The notes beneath the pieces were generated by a model, which worked only from the letters and a program-made list of their open reading frames with translations, was not told the DNA's origin and did not search any database. Shown one piece after another: positions 16,661 to 24,823 of a stretch of DNA of 47,560 bases. The first letter of the stretch is position 1. The number at the start of each line of letters is the position of its first letter. This stretch comes from Caldanaerobius fijiensis DSM 17918 (GTDB taxonomy: Bacteria > Bacillota > Thermoanaerobacteria > Thermoanaerobacterales > Caldanaerobiaceae): positions 1-47,560 of the forward strand of contig NZ_FQVH01000021.1 in assembly GCF_900129075.1 (NCBI RefSeq), written 5' to 3'. A program made the position numbers and the translations under genes.

Positions 16661-19245
16661 GTGCCATTTATTATGTTATTGATTGTATCTTTAATCTTAT
16701 CAGTTATTTTTTGATTTGTTGTATTATTGCTGTTTTGGGGAGTCTGATTGCTGCTATTTGTGCTCTGGTCGGGAGCTGTGTTGCCATTTTGATTGCTCGG
16801 GGTATTTGGCGTAGTGTTGTTTTGGCTCTGATCAGGATTGCTGTTGCTGTTTTGGTCGCTGGACGTATTTTGGTTTGGGGTATTTTGCGAACCAGAGTTT
16901 GGTGGCGAATTAGTTTTGCCGTTATTGCCTCCGCCAGGAGTTAACTCTGGCTTGGTGGTGTGTACATCGCAGACTTGTGTGGGCAGTACGTATTTGCCAT
17001 CCTGCGTGTATTTGTTTAGTTCAGGCGGTCTGTCAGGTGGGTTTATAAATACGCGGGTTTGTACAAACTCAGGTGGACAGTTATTTGTTGCCAATTTGCC
17101 CGTGGATATATCTATCTTTGCAGATACGTGTACTTTACAGTAAGTAGTAGGTACCGTGCCTTGTATAAATATTTCCTTGTATACCCTATCTCCTCGAGGA
17201 TCCTGCCGGCAAAGGTCTGTTGGCAAATCTCCAGAGTCTTTGCATACATATGCGCTGACAATACCGTCTGGTTTGCTAAAATCGGTGTATTTCATGCCGC
17301 TGTGCACCTGCTGCATAACTGCTTTCCACATCATGGCAGGATATGAACCACCTACTACGCGCTTTCCATACCTATCTATCATGGTTTTTGGTTGATCGTA
17401 CCCCATCCAGACGACACCAACATAGTGTGGGGTAAAACCAGCAAACCATGCGTCGCGGTAATCTTCGGTCGTGCCTGTTTTGCCTGCCACGGGCATATTA
17501 GGCAGCAGCGCATTGGTTCCTGTACCTGCTCTTACAGCTGATTGCATCATATTGGTTACAATGTAGGCTACCTGTGGAGTCACTACGACCCTTTTTACAG
17601 GCCTGTTGTCTATCACCACGTTATCATTGCGATCCAGTACTTTAGTGAAAGTTATAGGTTTTACGTAGACTCCTCCGTTAGCTAAAGCCCCATATGCCCC
17701 AGCCATTTCTAAAGGAGTGACGCCTTGCGTAAGGGCACCCAGTGATAAGGCCGCAGGTGAGAGGCTATCAGCATGGGTTAAAGTGAGCCCAAAACGAATG
17801 CCGTATTTATAAGAGGTTTGAACGCCCAGGGCCATTACCAGTTTAGCTGCAGGAACATTAATAGAATTTTGCAATGCTGTCCTTAATGTTACTAGGCCTC
17901 TGTAATAACCCGACTCATAATTCTTTGGACTCCATGGACCACTTCCTTTGATCTCAAAGGTTACAGGAGCGTCGTCTATCACCGATGCAGCTGTATAACC
18001 ATTATCTATTGCAGGGGTATATACTGTTATGGGCTTTATGGATGAACCGGGTTGGCGGCGACTTACAGCTCTGTTCAGCAAGAATTTTCCTTCCTGACTT
18101 CCTCTACCCCCTACCATTCCCTTTACTTCTCCGGTTTTTGGATCTAATACTACCATTGCTCCCTGGGGTTCTAATATGTTTTCGCCTTCATGGTTCTTGA
18201 CGATTTCATCTCTAGGAAATAATTTATTGTTTTTGAAGTTTTGCTCAATGGCATCTTGTATTCTGAGATCCATGGTAGTATATATCTTATATCCGCCTGT
18301 GTATATCTTTTTTAAAGCTTCATTGCGGGTGATATTGTCCCTTTTTTCAAGTTCGCTGGCGACATCTTCTATCACCTGGTCTATAAAGTATTGATGCTGA
18401 TAATCTCTTATTCCTTCAGCACTTTTATAGACGAGTTTTTCAGCCTTTGCTTTCTCATATTCCTCTTTGGTTATATAACCGTTTTGTAACATCATGTAGA
18501 GTACCAATTCCTGTCGCTTCTTTGCCTCTTTGGGATTGGCATACGGTGAATAAAGCGATGGATTATTGGTGATACCGGCTATCAAAGCTGATTCTGCCAG
18601 GTCCAGTTTACTTACATCTTTACCAAAGTAAACAAGCGATGCAGCTTCAACGCCGTATGCATTGACGCTGGGGCTACCTAAAAAGATGGTGTTTAAATAT
18701 GCTTCCAGTATCTGGTCTTTTGAATACATATTTTCAATCTGCCATGCCAGGACAGCTTCCTGAATTTTGCGCCTTAACGACTTTTCGTCTGTTAACATCG
18801 TATTTTTAACAAGCTGTTGAGTTATGGTACTGCCGCCTTCTGAAAAACTTCTCGATTTTATGTCGGCGATCAGTGCACCAAAGATACGTTTAAAATCCAG
18901 GCCGTGATGCTCTCTGAATCTTTGATCTTCTATCGCTATAACTGCGTTTTGGAGATGTTTGGGTATTTTTGAAATGGGTACCCATAAACGATTATTGACA
19001 CCATGTAATAAAGCAACTCTTTGCCAATTGCCATTGGAATCTTTTGCATATATGGAAGTGGATAAATTCTGTTCTAACAACGCGTCTGGCGAAAGCTTTG
19101 GCGTAGAATTGATAATAGCCAATACTTTTCCACCCGCAGCACCTATGGCGACGGCCAGAGCCAACATTATTACCAGCAATGTTATTCTTAGTATGCTAAC
19201 TTTTTTTTTGCGTTTAGGTTTAACGGGTGATCTCGGTTCGGCCAT
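16648..19245 (-). CDS. Class A penicillin-binding protein (PBP1a-type glycosyltransferase/transpeptidase)
   Basis: An 865-aa bifunctional enzyme that polymerises and crosslinks peptidoglycan. A basic cytoplasmic tail and one membrane helix (about 17-45) lead into the GT51 domain, with IAIEDQRFREHHG (Glu106) and EGGSTITQQLVKN (136-148). The transpeptidase has Ser401 in QPGSSIKP (SxxK), SIN at 461-463 and KTGT at 589-592. The last 100 or so residues are low-complexity Asn, Gln, Ser, Pro and Thr, ending in a short amphipathic segment. ATG 19245 follows an AAGGAGG site. It converges on the riboswitch-controlled hydrolase and shares a terminator with it, placing a wall synthase and a wall hydrolase tail to tail. 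Confidence 0.96.
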   Translation of the reverse strand: MAEPRSPVKPKRKKKVSILRITLLVIMLALAVAIGAAGGKVLAIINSTPKLSPDALLEQNLSTSIYAKDSNGNWQRVALLHGVNNRLWVPISKIPKHLQNAVIAIEDQRFREHHGLDFKRIFGALIADIKSRSFSEGGSTITQQLVKNTMLTDEKSLRRKIQEAVLAWQIENMYSKDQILEAYLNTIFLGSPSVNAYGVEAASLVYFGKDVSKLDLAESALIAGITNNPSLYSPYANPKEAKKRQELVLYMMLQNGYITKEEYEKAKAEKLVYKSAEGIRDYQHQYFIDQVIEDVASELEKRDNITRNEALKKIYTGGYKIYTTMDLRIQDAIEQNFKNNKLFPRDEIVKNHEGENILEPQGAMVVLDPKTGEVKGMVGGRGSQEGKFLLNRAVSRRQPGSSIKPITVYTPAIDNGYTAASVIDDAPVTFEIKGSGPWSPKNYESGYYRGLVTLRTALQNSINVPAAKLVMALGVQTSYKYGIRFGLTLTHADSLSPAALSLGALTQGVTPLEMAGAYGALANGGVYVKPITFTKVLDRNDNVVIDNRPVKRVVVTPQVAYIVTNMMQSAVRAGTGTNALLPNMPVAGKTGTTEDYRDAWFAGFTPHYVGVVWMGYDQPKTMIDRYGKRVVGGSYPAMMWKAVMQQVHSGMKYTDFSKPDGIVSAYVCKDSGDLPTDLCRQDPRGDRVYKEIFIQGTVPTTYCKVHVSAKIDISTGKLATNNCPPEFVQTRVFINPPDRPPELNKYTQDGKYVLPTQVCDVHTTKPELTPGGGNNGKTNSPPNSGSQNTPNQNTSSDQNSNSNPDQSQNNTTPNTPSNQNGNTAPDQSTNSSNQTPQNSNNTTNQKITDKIKDTINNIINGTKKQ

Positions 19246-19283
19246 CTTACAAGCCTCCTTAATAGTAATGTATTTATATTACA

Positions 19284-19292
19284 ATTATATCA
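19284..19292 (-). promoter_or_regulatory. Extended -10 promoter element of the PBP gene
   Basis: The minus strand reads TGATATAAT, an extended -10 box, about 40 bases before the PBP start codon. No good -35 lies 17 bases further upstream. Confidence 0.5.
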
Positions 19293-19349
19293 TATAAAAT
19301 CCTTTAACACTATAAATTTTAATATCATATAATGAAAGCAGGAGGTGTT

Positions 19350-20036
19350 ATGTTGAATTTGCGCCGTAAATATCCGTGGGTTCATAATAAGCGCCTTGGG
19401 GTTTATAAAGGGAAAGGATATATTTTCATTGTGGTATTATTAATTATATTCGTCTGTTTGTACATAATTGACATAAAAATAGAACCTATAGTTCTCGCTC
19501 TTTCAGAGGCACAAGCTCGAGTTCTGGCGATTAAATCCATTGACAGTGCCATATACAAAAACGTTGTACAAAATATCAATTATAATGATCTGGTGTATGT
19601 CCGGACAGACAAAAACGGAAAAATCGCCATGGTACAATCCAATATTGTAGAAATGAATAAAATAGCGGCCAAGACATCTCTTGAGGTGCAGAAACAGCTG
19701 GACCAGATTAAATCTCAAAGGGTATATGTACCTTTAGGAAGCCTGTTCAGCAGTCAGCTCTTTGCAAATCTAGGGCCTCGGTTGCCTGTAAGCATACTAC
19801 CAGTAGGAACTGTTGAAGTGGATTTCAGGACACAGTTTGATAAAGCAGGTATAAATCAGACGAGGCACAGGATTTTTTTGATAGTAGATGGGAAAGTGCG
19901 GATAGTTGCACCTCTTTCTAGCAAAATACTAAGTGTGGTCACAGAGATTCCCATCGCAGAGAATATAATAATAGGAGATGTTCCTAACAGCTATTATGAT
20001 ACTACTGATGATAAGCTGAAGATTCCTGTAAAGTGA
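19350..20036 (+). CDS. yunB: Sporulation protein YunB
   Basis: A 228-aa membrane-anchored protein of the YunB family, made in the mother cell of sporulating Bacillus (SigmaE regulon). One hydrophobic helix lies near the N-terminus (YIFIVVLLIIFVCLYIIDI). The family signature follows: VPLGSLFSSQLFANLGPRLP, then ILPVGTVEVDF and AGINQTRHRIFLIV. I chose ATG 19350, just after AGGAGG at 19340-19345; ATG 19332 would precede the ribosome site. CATATAAT at 19326-19333 resembles a SigmaE -10, but the -35 is unconvincing. Divergent from the PBP gene. Its molecular role is not established. Confidence 0.92.
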   Translation: MLNLRRKYPWVHNKRLGVYKGKGYIFIVVLLIIFVCLYIIDIKIEPIVLALSEAQARVLAIKSIDSAIYKNVVQNINYNDLVYVRTDKNGKIAMVQSNIVEMNKIAAKTSLEVQKQLDQIKSQRVYVPLGSLFSSQLFANLGPRLPVSILPVGTVEVDFRTQFDKAGINQTRHRIFLIVDGKVRIVAPLSSKILSVVTEIPIAENIIIGDVPNSYYDTTDDKLKIPVK

Positions 20037-20041
20037 CGATT

Positions 20042-20069
20042 TTGCAAAAGCTTACCTTTATGTTATAAT
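20042..20069 (+). promoter_or_regulatory. SigmaA-type promoter of the M18 aminopeptidase gene
   Basis: TTGCAA (20042-20047) and TATAAT (20064-20069) are separated by 16 bases, 37 bases before the start codon. Confidence 0.6.
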
Positions 20070-20105
20070 TTTCTTTGTAAATTTATTTTTTGAGGAGGTC
20101 TAAAA

Positions 20106-21542
20106 ATGGGAGACGAAAAAACTCTAGGTGAAGAGTTATCAGAAAAACTGGCTTATAAAGTCGATAACGCGTGGAATAAGATTGGTCCTGAGGAAAAAGA
20201 TAGGGTGTTTCAATACTGTGAAGATTACAAGGCTTTCTTAAATTATGCCAAAACTGAGCGGGAAGCTGCTGAAGAGATTATAAGGCGTGCTAAGGAAAAG
20301 GGATTTGTATCACTAAATGAATACATTTCAAAAGGTCAGAAACCTTCGCCAGGAACGCGCCTTTACTTTGAAAACCGCGGGAAATCGGTAATTTTAATCG
20401 TAGTAGGAGAGCAACCCCTTGAAAAAGGGATAAACATGATCGCCTCGCATATCGATGCGCCGCGTATCGATTTAAAGCCAAATCCCCTTTATGAGAACAA
20501 CAACCTGGCATTGCTTAAGACCCATTATTATGGAGGCATAAAGAAATACCAGTGGGTTACAATTCCTTTGGCTTTGCATGGTGTTGTGGTAAGGTCCAAT
20601 GGAGAAAAAGTAAATATAAAGATAGGGGAAGATATAAACGATCCTGTATTACATATAACAGATATATTGCCCCATCTGGCACAAGAGCAGATGAAAAAGA
20701 CCTTAGGCGAAGCCATCACTGGTGAGAGTCTGAATCCTTTGCTTGGTAGCATACCTATTGACGACAAAAAAGCTGATGAAAAGGTTAAGCTGAATATTTT
20801 GAGATTGTTAAACGAAAAATACGGTATAGTAGAAGAAGATTTTACCAGTGCAGAATTGGAGCTGGTTCCTGCGCTTAAGGCTAGGGACGTAGGCATTGAC
20901 AGGAGCATGATAGGTGGATATGGGCAGGACGATAGGGTATGTGCCTACACATCCATGACAGCTATACTGGAGCTGGATAAGCCTGAATACACGTGCATGG
21001 CTATTTTTGCCGATAAAGAGGAAATAGGGAGCGTTGGCAATACCGGTATGGATTCTATGTTTTTTGAGAATACCATTGCAGAATTGTTGGGACTTTGCTA
21101 TCCCAATTACAGTGATCTACTTTTGAGGAGAACTATGGACAATTCCAGGATGTTGTCCGCTGATGTAAATGCTGCAGTAGATCCCAACTATGAAGAGGCT
21201 TTTGAGAAAAGAAATTGTTCTTATATGGGAAGAGGACTGGTATTGACTAAATATACCGGTGTCCGCGGAAAAGGTGGTTCTAACGATGCCAATGCAGAGT
21301 TTGTAGGAAGAATTCGAAAAATATTCAATGATAATAAAGTAGCATGGCAAATAGGTGAATTGGGCAAGGTGGATTTAGGAGGAGGGGGAACTGTAGCCAT
21401 GTTTGCGGCCAACCACGGTATACAGGTCGTAGATTGTGGTGTGGCACTGTTGAGTATGCATTCCCCCTATGAGGTATCGTCTAAGATAGATGTTTATATG
21501 GCCCATAGAGGATATAAAGCCTTTTATCTCAATGGCAAATAA
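20106..21542 (+). CDS. M18-family aminopeptidase
   Basis: A 478-aa cytoplasmic zinc aminopeptidase of the aspartyl aminopeptidase/Ape1 family. The metal-binding elements are visible: NMIASHIDAPRIDLKPNPLY (first His and Asp region), AIFADKEEIGSVGNTGMDS (catalytic Glu pair) and a C-terminal His in LLSMHSPYEVSSKID. GGIKKYQWVTIPLALHG is also typical. It would trim N-terminal residues from peptides; acidic or general preference cannot be read from sequence. A GAGGAGGT ribosome site precedes ATG 20106. The stop lies 2 bases from that of the converging CAP-domain gene, leaving no room for a terminator. Confidence 0.94.
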   Translation: MGDEKTLGEELSEKLAYKVDNAWNKIGPEEKDRVFQYCEDYKAFLNYAKTEREAAEEIIRRAKEKGFVSLNEYISKGQKPSPGTRLYFENRGKSVILIVVGEQPLEKGINMIASHIDAPRIDLKPNPLYENNNLALLKTHYYGGIKKYQWVTIPLALHGVVVRSNGEKVNIKIGEDINDPVLHITDILPHLAQEQMKKTLGEAITGESLNPLLGSIPIDDKKADEKVKLNILRLLNEKYGIVEEDFTSAELELVPALKARDVGIDRSMIGGYGQDDRVCAYTSMTAILELDKPEYTCMAIFADKEEIGSVGNTGMDSMFFENTIAELLGLCYPNYSDLLLRRTMDNSRMLSADVNAAVDPNYEEAFEKRNCSYMGRGLVLTKYTGVRGKGGSNDANAEFVGRIRKIFNDNKVAWQIGELGKVDLGGGGTVAMFAANHGIQVVDCGVALLSMHSPYEVSSKIDVYMAHRGYKAFYLNGK

Positions 21543-21544
21543 AT

Positions 21545-22195
21545 TTATTTCTTTATAAACATTTCCACAACGATTATTCCGCCCCTGTTATCGTGGACAA
21601 TCCCTACACCTACATCGGTGTAAGAACTATTTAGTATATTAGCTCGATGACCTTCTGAATTCATCAAAGCTACGTGGGCTTTGTATACATCTGTATTTTT
21701 TGCTATGTTTTCGCCGGCCATGGTATAGGATATCCCGAACTTTTTCATCATATCAAAGGGAGAGCCATAGGTCGGCGATGTATGTGAAAAATAGTTGTTG
21801 TTCAGCATATCTTCTGCCTTTAAATGAGCAATTTTTGATAGCTGTGGGTTTATATTGAGTTCGCTTAAACCTCTCTTTGTCCTTTCACTGTTTATATAGC
21901 TTATCATTTTCTGCTCGTCCTGCGACAAGGCATAATTATCTGCAGATCTTACTGCATTTTCTGTTGCTGGCGTAAGATGTTGCTTAATAGTATTATTTGT
22001 GTTTGAAGTGTAAGTGTTCGGGCTATAAGTTTTTTGCGTATACCTATTATAATAATAGCTGTAATACGTATAGTATCGGTATCTGTAGTAAAGGGGAGTA
22101 TTATAATTGATTGCAGTCGATGCAGCATTAGCCGTGCTTGCTGAAAATAAGGCGGCGGTAGCCAGCGCAATTGCCATGATCTTTAATCTTTTCAT
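21545..22195 (-). CDS. Secreted CAP-domain (SCP/YkwD-like) protein
   Basis: A 216-aa exported protein. The signal peptide is KRLKIMAIALATAALFSAST then ANAA. A tyrosine-rich linker (YYRYRYYTYYSYYYNRY) leads to a C-terminal CAP domain, ISYINSERTKRGL, HLKAEDMLNNNYFSHTSP, MAGENIAKN and LMNSEGHRANILN. These carry the His, Glu, Glu and His residues that line the CAP cavity. Homologues such as B. subtilis YkwD and spore SafA-associated proteins are cell-surface or spore proteins of unclear activity. The frame extends 36 codons upstream, but ATG 22195 has a ribosome site (AAGGAAG) and begins the signal peptide, so it is the real start. Confidence 0.92.
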   Translation of the reverse strand: MKRLKIMAIALATAALFSASTANAASTAINYNTPLYYRYRYYTYYSYYYNRYTQKTYSPNTYTSNTNNTIKQHLTPATENAVRSADNYALSQDEQKMISYINSERTKRGLSELNINPQLSKIAHLKAEDMLNNNYFSHTSPTYGSPFDMMKKFGISYTMAGENIAKNTDVYKAHVALMNSEGHRANILNSSYTDVGVGIVHDNRGGIIVVEMFIKK

Positions 22196-22332
22196 GATTT
22201 GCTGCACTTCCTTTCTATGTGTATTTACTTTAAATATTCTACTCACAGGCGACAAATCCTTTAAGAAATATGTGGTATGAGAGGTAACACAGTGCACGGC
22301 CATTAAATATATTAATATAGAGGTGGCGTGCC

Positions 22333-22596
22333 ATGCATGAGTTTTGTATAATAGTGTTTTACTCCTCCCAACATGCGATGTATTTTGAGAGCAGGTTAAA
22401 ATATTTAGGACTGAATGTAGCTGTCATGCCTACACCAAGGGGTATTACACAGGGGTGTAGTTATTCTATCAGGTTTAGCATAGAGGATTTCGAGAAGGTG
22501 GCACAGGAGTACGACAAAATAAAGTTCCCTATAGCGGGAATTTTTAAGGTTATGATGATGTACGGGAAATACAAAGCGGTAGAGAAATTAAAATGA
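22333..22596 (+). CDS. DUF3343 small protein (putative Se/S-carrier-like)
   Basis: An 87-aa protein starting EFCIIVFYSSQHAMYFESRL and continuing GLNVAVMPTPRGITQGCSYS with IRF. The order I-VF-S--HA, then MPTPR and a single Cys-(S/G)-(Y/L)-x-IRF is the DUF3343 pattern. This family was proposed to carry sulfur or selenium on the conserved Cys, but the function is not proven. ATG 22333 follows AGGTGG closely. It is a single gene, divergent from the CAP gene and converging on the propeller gene with a 5-base gap. Confidence 0.82.
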   Translation: MHEFCIIVFYSSQHAMYFESRLKYLGLNVAVMPTPRGITQGCSYSIRFSIEDFEKVAQEYDKIKFPIAGIFKVMMMYGKYKAVEKLK

Positions 22597-22601
22597 TATA
22601 A

Positions 22602-23936
22602 TTAAATAAGGATGTGCGTTTTTAACAATGTTGCCAACCTTTTTAAAATACTTTTGTCATTTTTAGCTTTTGTTTTCTCAAGAGCATCCTTCAATGCCAT
22701 ATTTTCTGACTGCAACTGTTTCATCTCCTTTTGCATTTGATTGTACATTTGCGATATGTGTTCACTTTGCTTTTTTATGGCTGTGAGTTCTATGTTGAGT
22801 TTATCTATGGCATCATCAGCATAGGATTTTTCCACTTGAAGCGTGCTTATGGTATTTTTTAAGGTTTGATTTTCTTTTTCAAGTCTTTTTAGTGTTGTAA
22901 CGAGATTTTCGGTATAGTTCTGTAGCTCCTGGATATAAAAAGTGAAGTAATTGTTGTTATTGCCTTCATGGTTTAAGAAATCTTTTATTACTGCGATATT
23001 TAAGTTTGGATTTTCCCACTCGTAGACGTATTGTGCGTCAAAGATGCTTCGAGAATTACTGATGTATTTAGCAATTGAGAAATCCTGATTTATGGTTTGG
23101 TATTTAAATGGATTGGTCCATGTCGTTCCCATATCTGATGACATACTGCAGTATAACTGGTTTTCTTGTACCCATAAAATCCACATGGAAAAGTGTAGGG
23201 TCATTATAATAGGGTAAGACGGCCTATTATACGGTGTTATCTTTTTTATTTCGCTCCAGGTATTTTTTGGCCATCCGCCCTGGAACTTTTTCCTGTAGTA
23301 TATGCCGCTGTCGCATTGCCAGACAAAATGAATGGTATTTTCACTGTCGATGAGCATATGCGGTGAGTGGGTGTAAACATCTGATGCAAATTGGACAGGA
23401 TTTGTCCATTTATTTAGGCTTTTGTGGAGGTTTGAAAAATAGTTGTTAAATATGATGTAGATTTCATCATTGTAGCTATATGCCAAGTCAAAGTAAGGGT
23501 CAGCATCCTGAAATGTTGCCAGTGTATTGGCTTTCCACCGGGACCCATCCCACAGGTAATGCATTAAATCCCAGTTGGTGCTGGGAACATTTTTAATGCT
23601 GCAGAAGACGTGTAAGTGGTCTTTTGTCTTTTTTATAGCGATGCGGCGGTATTCTTGCTTTGTGGAGTTGTATTTATAAAGCAATGTATTCTTCCAGCCG
23701 TTTTTTGTGTATATAAAATATCTTATTTCATTGTCGTTTAGTATAGCTATAAGGTGGATATTGTCGTCCTGGTCTATATCCACATCGTAGTATAGGACAG
23801 GTTCTTTTGTGAGCTGTGTTTCTATAGGTTCATTATCTTGAATCCTCTTATAGTACAGGGTGTTTTCTTTAAGATAAAATATCCAATATGTATCATCTCC
23901 GCGTTTTATTATTTTAATTTCATGAGGGTTATTCAA
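22602..23936 (-). CDS. Uncharacterised beta-propeller-like protein with C-terminal coiled coil
   Basis: A 444-aa protein that I cannot assign to a named family. About the first 320 residues carry repeated units of the kind seen in sialidase/propeller blades, for example YYDVDIDQDDNIHLIAIL, PHMLIDSENTIHFVWQ, and LYCSMSSDMGTTWTNPF, which is Asp-box-like. Residues 325-430 form a long coiled coil (LKRLEKENQTLKNTISTL and onward), and the tail is basic. There is no signal peptide or membrane helix. TTG 23936 is chosen because GGTGGTGAT (23949-23941 on the minus strand) is a near-perfect ribosome site; GTG 23948 lies within it. It shares its upstream region with a divergent possible coat protein. 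A spore-surface or scaffold role is only a guess. Confidence 0.75.
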   Translation of the reverse strand: MNNPHEIKIIKRGDDTYWIFYLKENTLYYKRIQDNEPIETQLTKEPVLYYDVDIDQDDNIHLIAILNDNEIRYFIYTKNGWKNTLLYKYNSTKQEYRRIAIKKTKDHLHVFCSIKNVPSTNWDLMHYLWDGSRWKANTLATFQDADPYFDLAYSYNDEIYIIFNNYFSNLHKSLNKWTNPVQFASDVYTHSPHMLIDSENTIHFVWQCDSGIYYRKKFQGGWPKNTWSEIKKITPYNRPSYPIIMTLHFSMWILWVQENQLYCSMSSDMGTTWTNPFKYQTINQDFSIAKYISNSRSIFDAQYVYEWENPNLNIAVIKDFLNHEGNNNNYFTFYIQELQNYTENLVTTLKRLEKENQTLKNTISTLQVEKSYADDAIDKLNIELTAIKKQSEHISQMYNQMQKEMKQLQSENMALKDALEKTKAKNDKSILKRLATLLKTHILI

Positions 23937-24058
23937 AAAAATCACCACCCACTTGTTGTTTCAAATTAAATATATGCTTTTTACGATATTTGTAACACTT
24001 AAGATTTATTTACGTATATTATAGTGAGGTTAAAAAAGAAAGTGAAAGGAGGATTAAC

Positions 24059-24736
24059 ATGGCTTTTAATGCCAAAACCATAGGAAGTTTGCAGGTTGTA
24101 CCAGGACCTGTAGAGCCAGGACAATTTCCCGAGCCTACTGAGATCGTATGCATAGTAGCTGATAAGGTCTATGATGCATGTTCCCAGAGGATATGCCTGG
24201 ATAATATAGCGACATCTGTACTTGTTCCACTGGTAGGAAAAACCAATCCACAATTTGATAGGTGTGAAAACATAACCATTACGCTGTTGCCACCGGGCTT
24301 TACAGTGACGCCACTACCTGATAGGCCAGGATTTGTCAGAATTCAGGCAACATTTCAGGTTACTTATGATATCGTGGTAAAATATTCTGATGGAACTGAG
24401 CAGATCGTCACAGGCACACCAACGACATTTACAAAGGACATAGTCCTTTATCTGCCAGAGCCAGACCCTAATAACGTCAAATTTGAGGCCAAGGCTGAAT
24501 GTCTCTTTGGCAGGGTAAACACTGATAACACTATAAATGTTATAATTGGTATTTTCATTATACTAAAAGCGGTTATAACTGTACAATTGTTGATACCGTC
24601 CTTTGGATTCTGCCCGACGCCGCCAGAGTGTGAAGAGTTTCCAGCAAACGTATGCGATGAATTTATGCATAGGCCGTTCCCGGATATGTTCCCACCGCAG
24701 CTGTGGGACATCATACCACCATACGGAGGAAAATAA
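24059..24736 (+). CDS. Uncharacterised Cys/Pro-containing protein, possible spore coat/SPOCS-like
   Basis: A 225-aa protein without a signal peptide. Its start, VCIVADKVYDACSQRICLDN, matches a pattern common in clostridial proteins thought to be spore-envelope components (DUF3794/SPOCS-like and relatives). The central part is beta-rich (VRIQATFQVTYDIVVKYSDG, VLYLPEPDP), with a hydrophobic stretch NVIIGIFIILKAVITVQLLI. The end is rich in Pro, Cys and aromatic residues (FGFCPTPPECEEF, MFPPQLWDIIPPYGGK). GAAAGGAGG precedes ATG 24059. It is divergent from the propeller/coiled-coil gene and followed by a strong terminator, so it is a single-gene unit in this direction. The coat assignment is inference from sequence style and neighbours. 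Confidence 0.7.
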   Translation: MAFNAKTIGSLQVVPGPVEPGQFPEPTEIVCIVADKVYDACSQRICLDNIATSVLVPLVGKTNPQFDRCENITITLLPPGFTVTPLPDRPGFVRIQATFQVTYDIVVKYSDGTEQIVTGTPTTFTKDIVLYLPEPDPNNVKFEAKAECLFGRVNTDNTINVIIGIFIILKAVITVQLLIPSFGFCPTPPECEEFPANVCDEFMHRPFPDMFPPQLWDIIPPYGGK

Positions 24737-24744
24737 GTTAAAAT

Positions 24745-24779
24745 AAAAAAACCAGCAACGCAAGTTGCTGGTTTTTTTT
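24745..24779 (+). terminator. Rho-independent terminator
   Basis: AAAACCAGCAAC, loop GCAA, GTTGCTGGTTTT and further T residues form a perfect stem with a stable GNRA tetraloop, just after the stop of the preceding gene. Confidence 0.95.
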
Positions 24780-24823
24780 AAAGGCTGTTGATGGCAAGAC
24801 TTTGTGGCATAAGGAGGGTTTTT

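Noticed and set aside
16633-16944. Hydrophobic plus-strand frame opposite the PBP tail
   Set aside because: It is the complement of the Asn/Gln-rich low-complexity tail, which gives artificial Val/Leu/Ile runs, and it starts inside a terminator.
16680-16950. Possible tandem repeat or CRISPR-like array in the GTTTTGG-rich stretch
   Set aside because: It has no regular repeat/spacer pattern and codes for the low-complexity tail of the PBP.
19304-19333. SigmaE promoter for yunB
   Set aside because: CATATAAT fits a -10, but no acceptable -35 lies at the right distance; mentioned only as a weak hint.
23937-24058. SigmaK or SigmaE boxes in the divergent spore-like pair
   Set aside because: CATATATT on the minus strand is similar to the -10, but spacing to any -35 is wrong.
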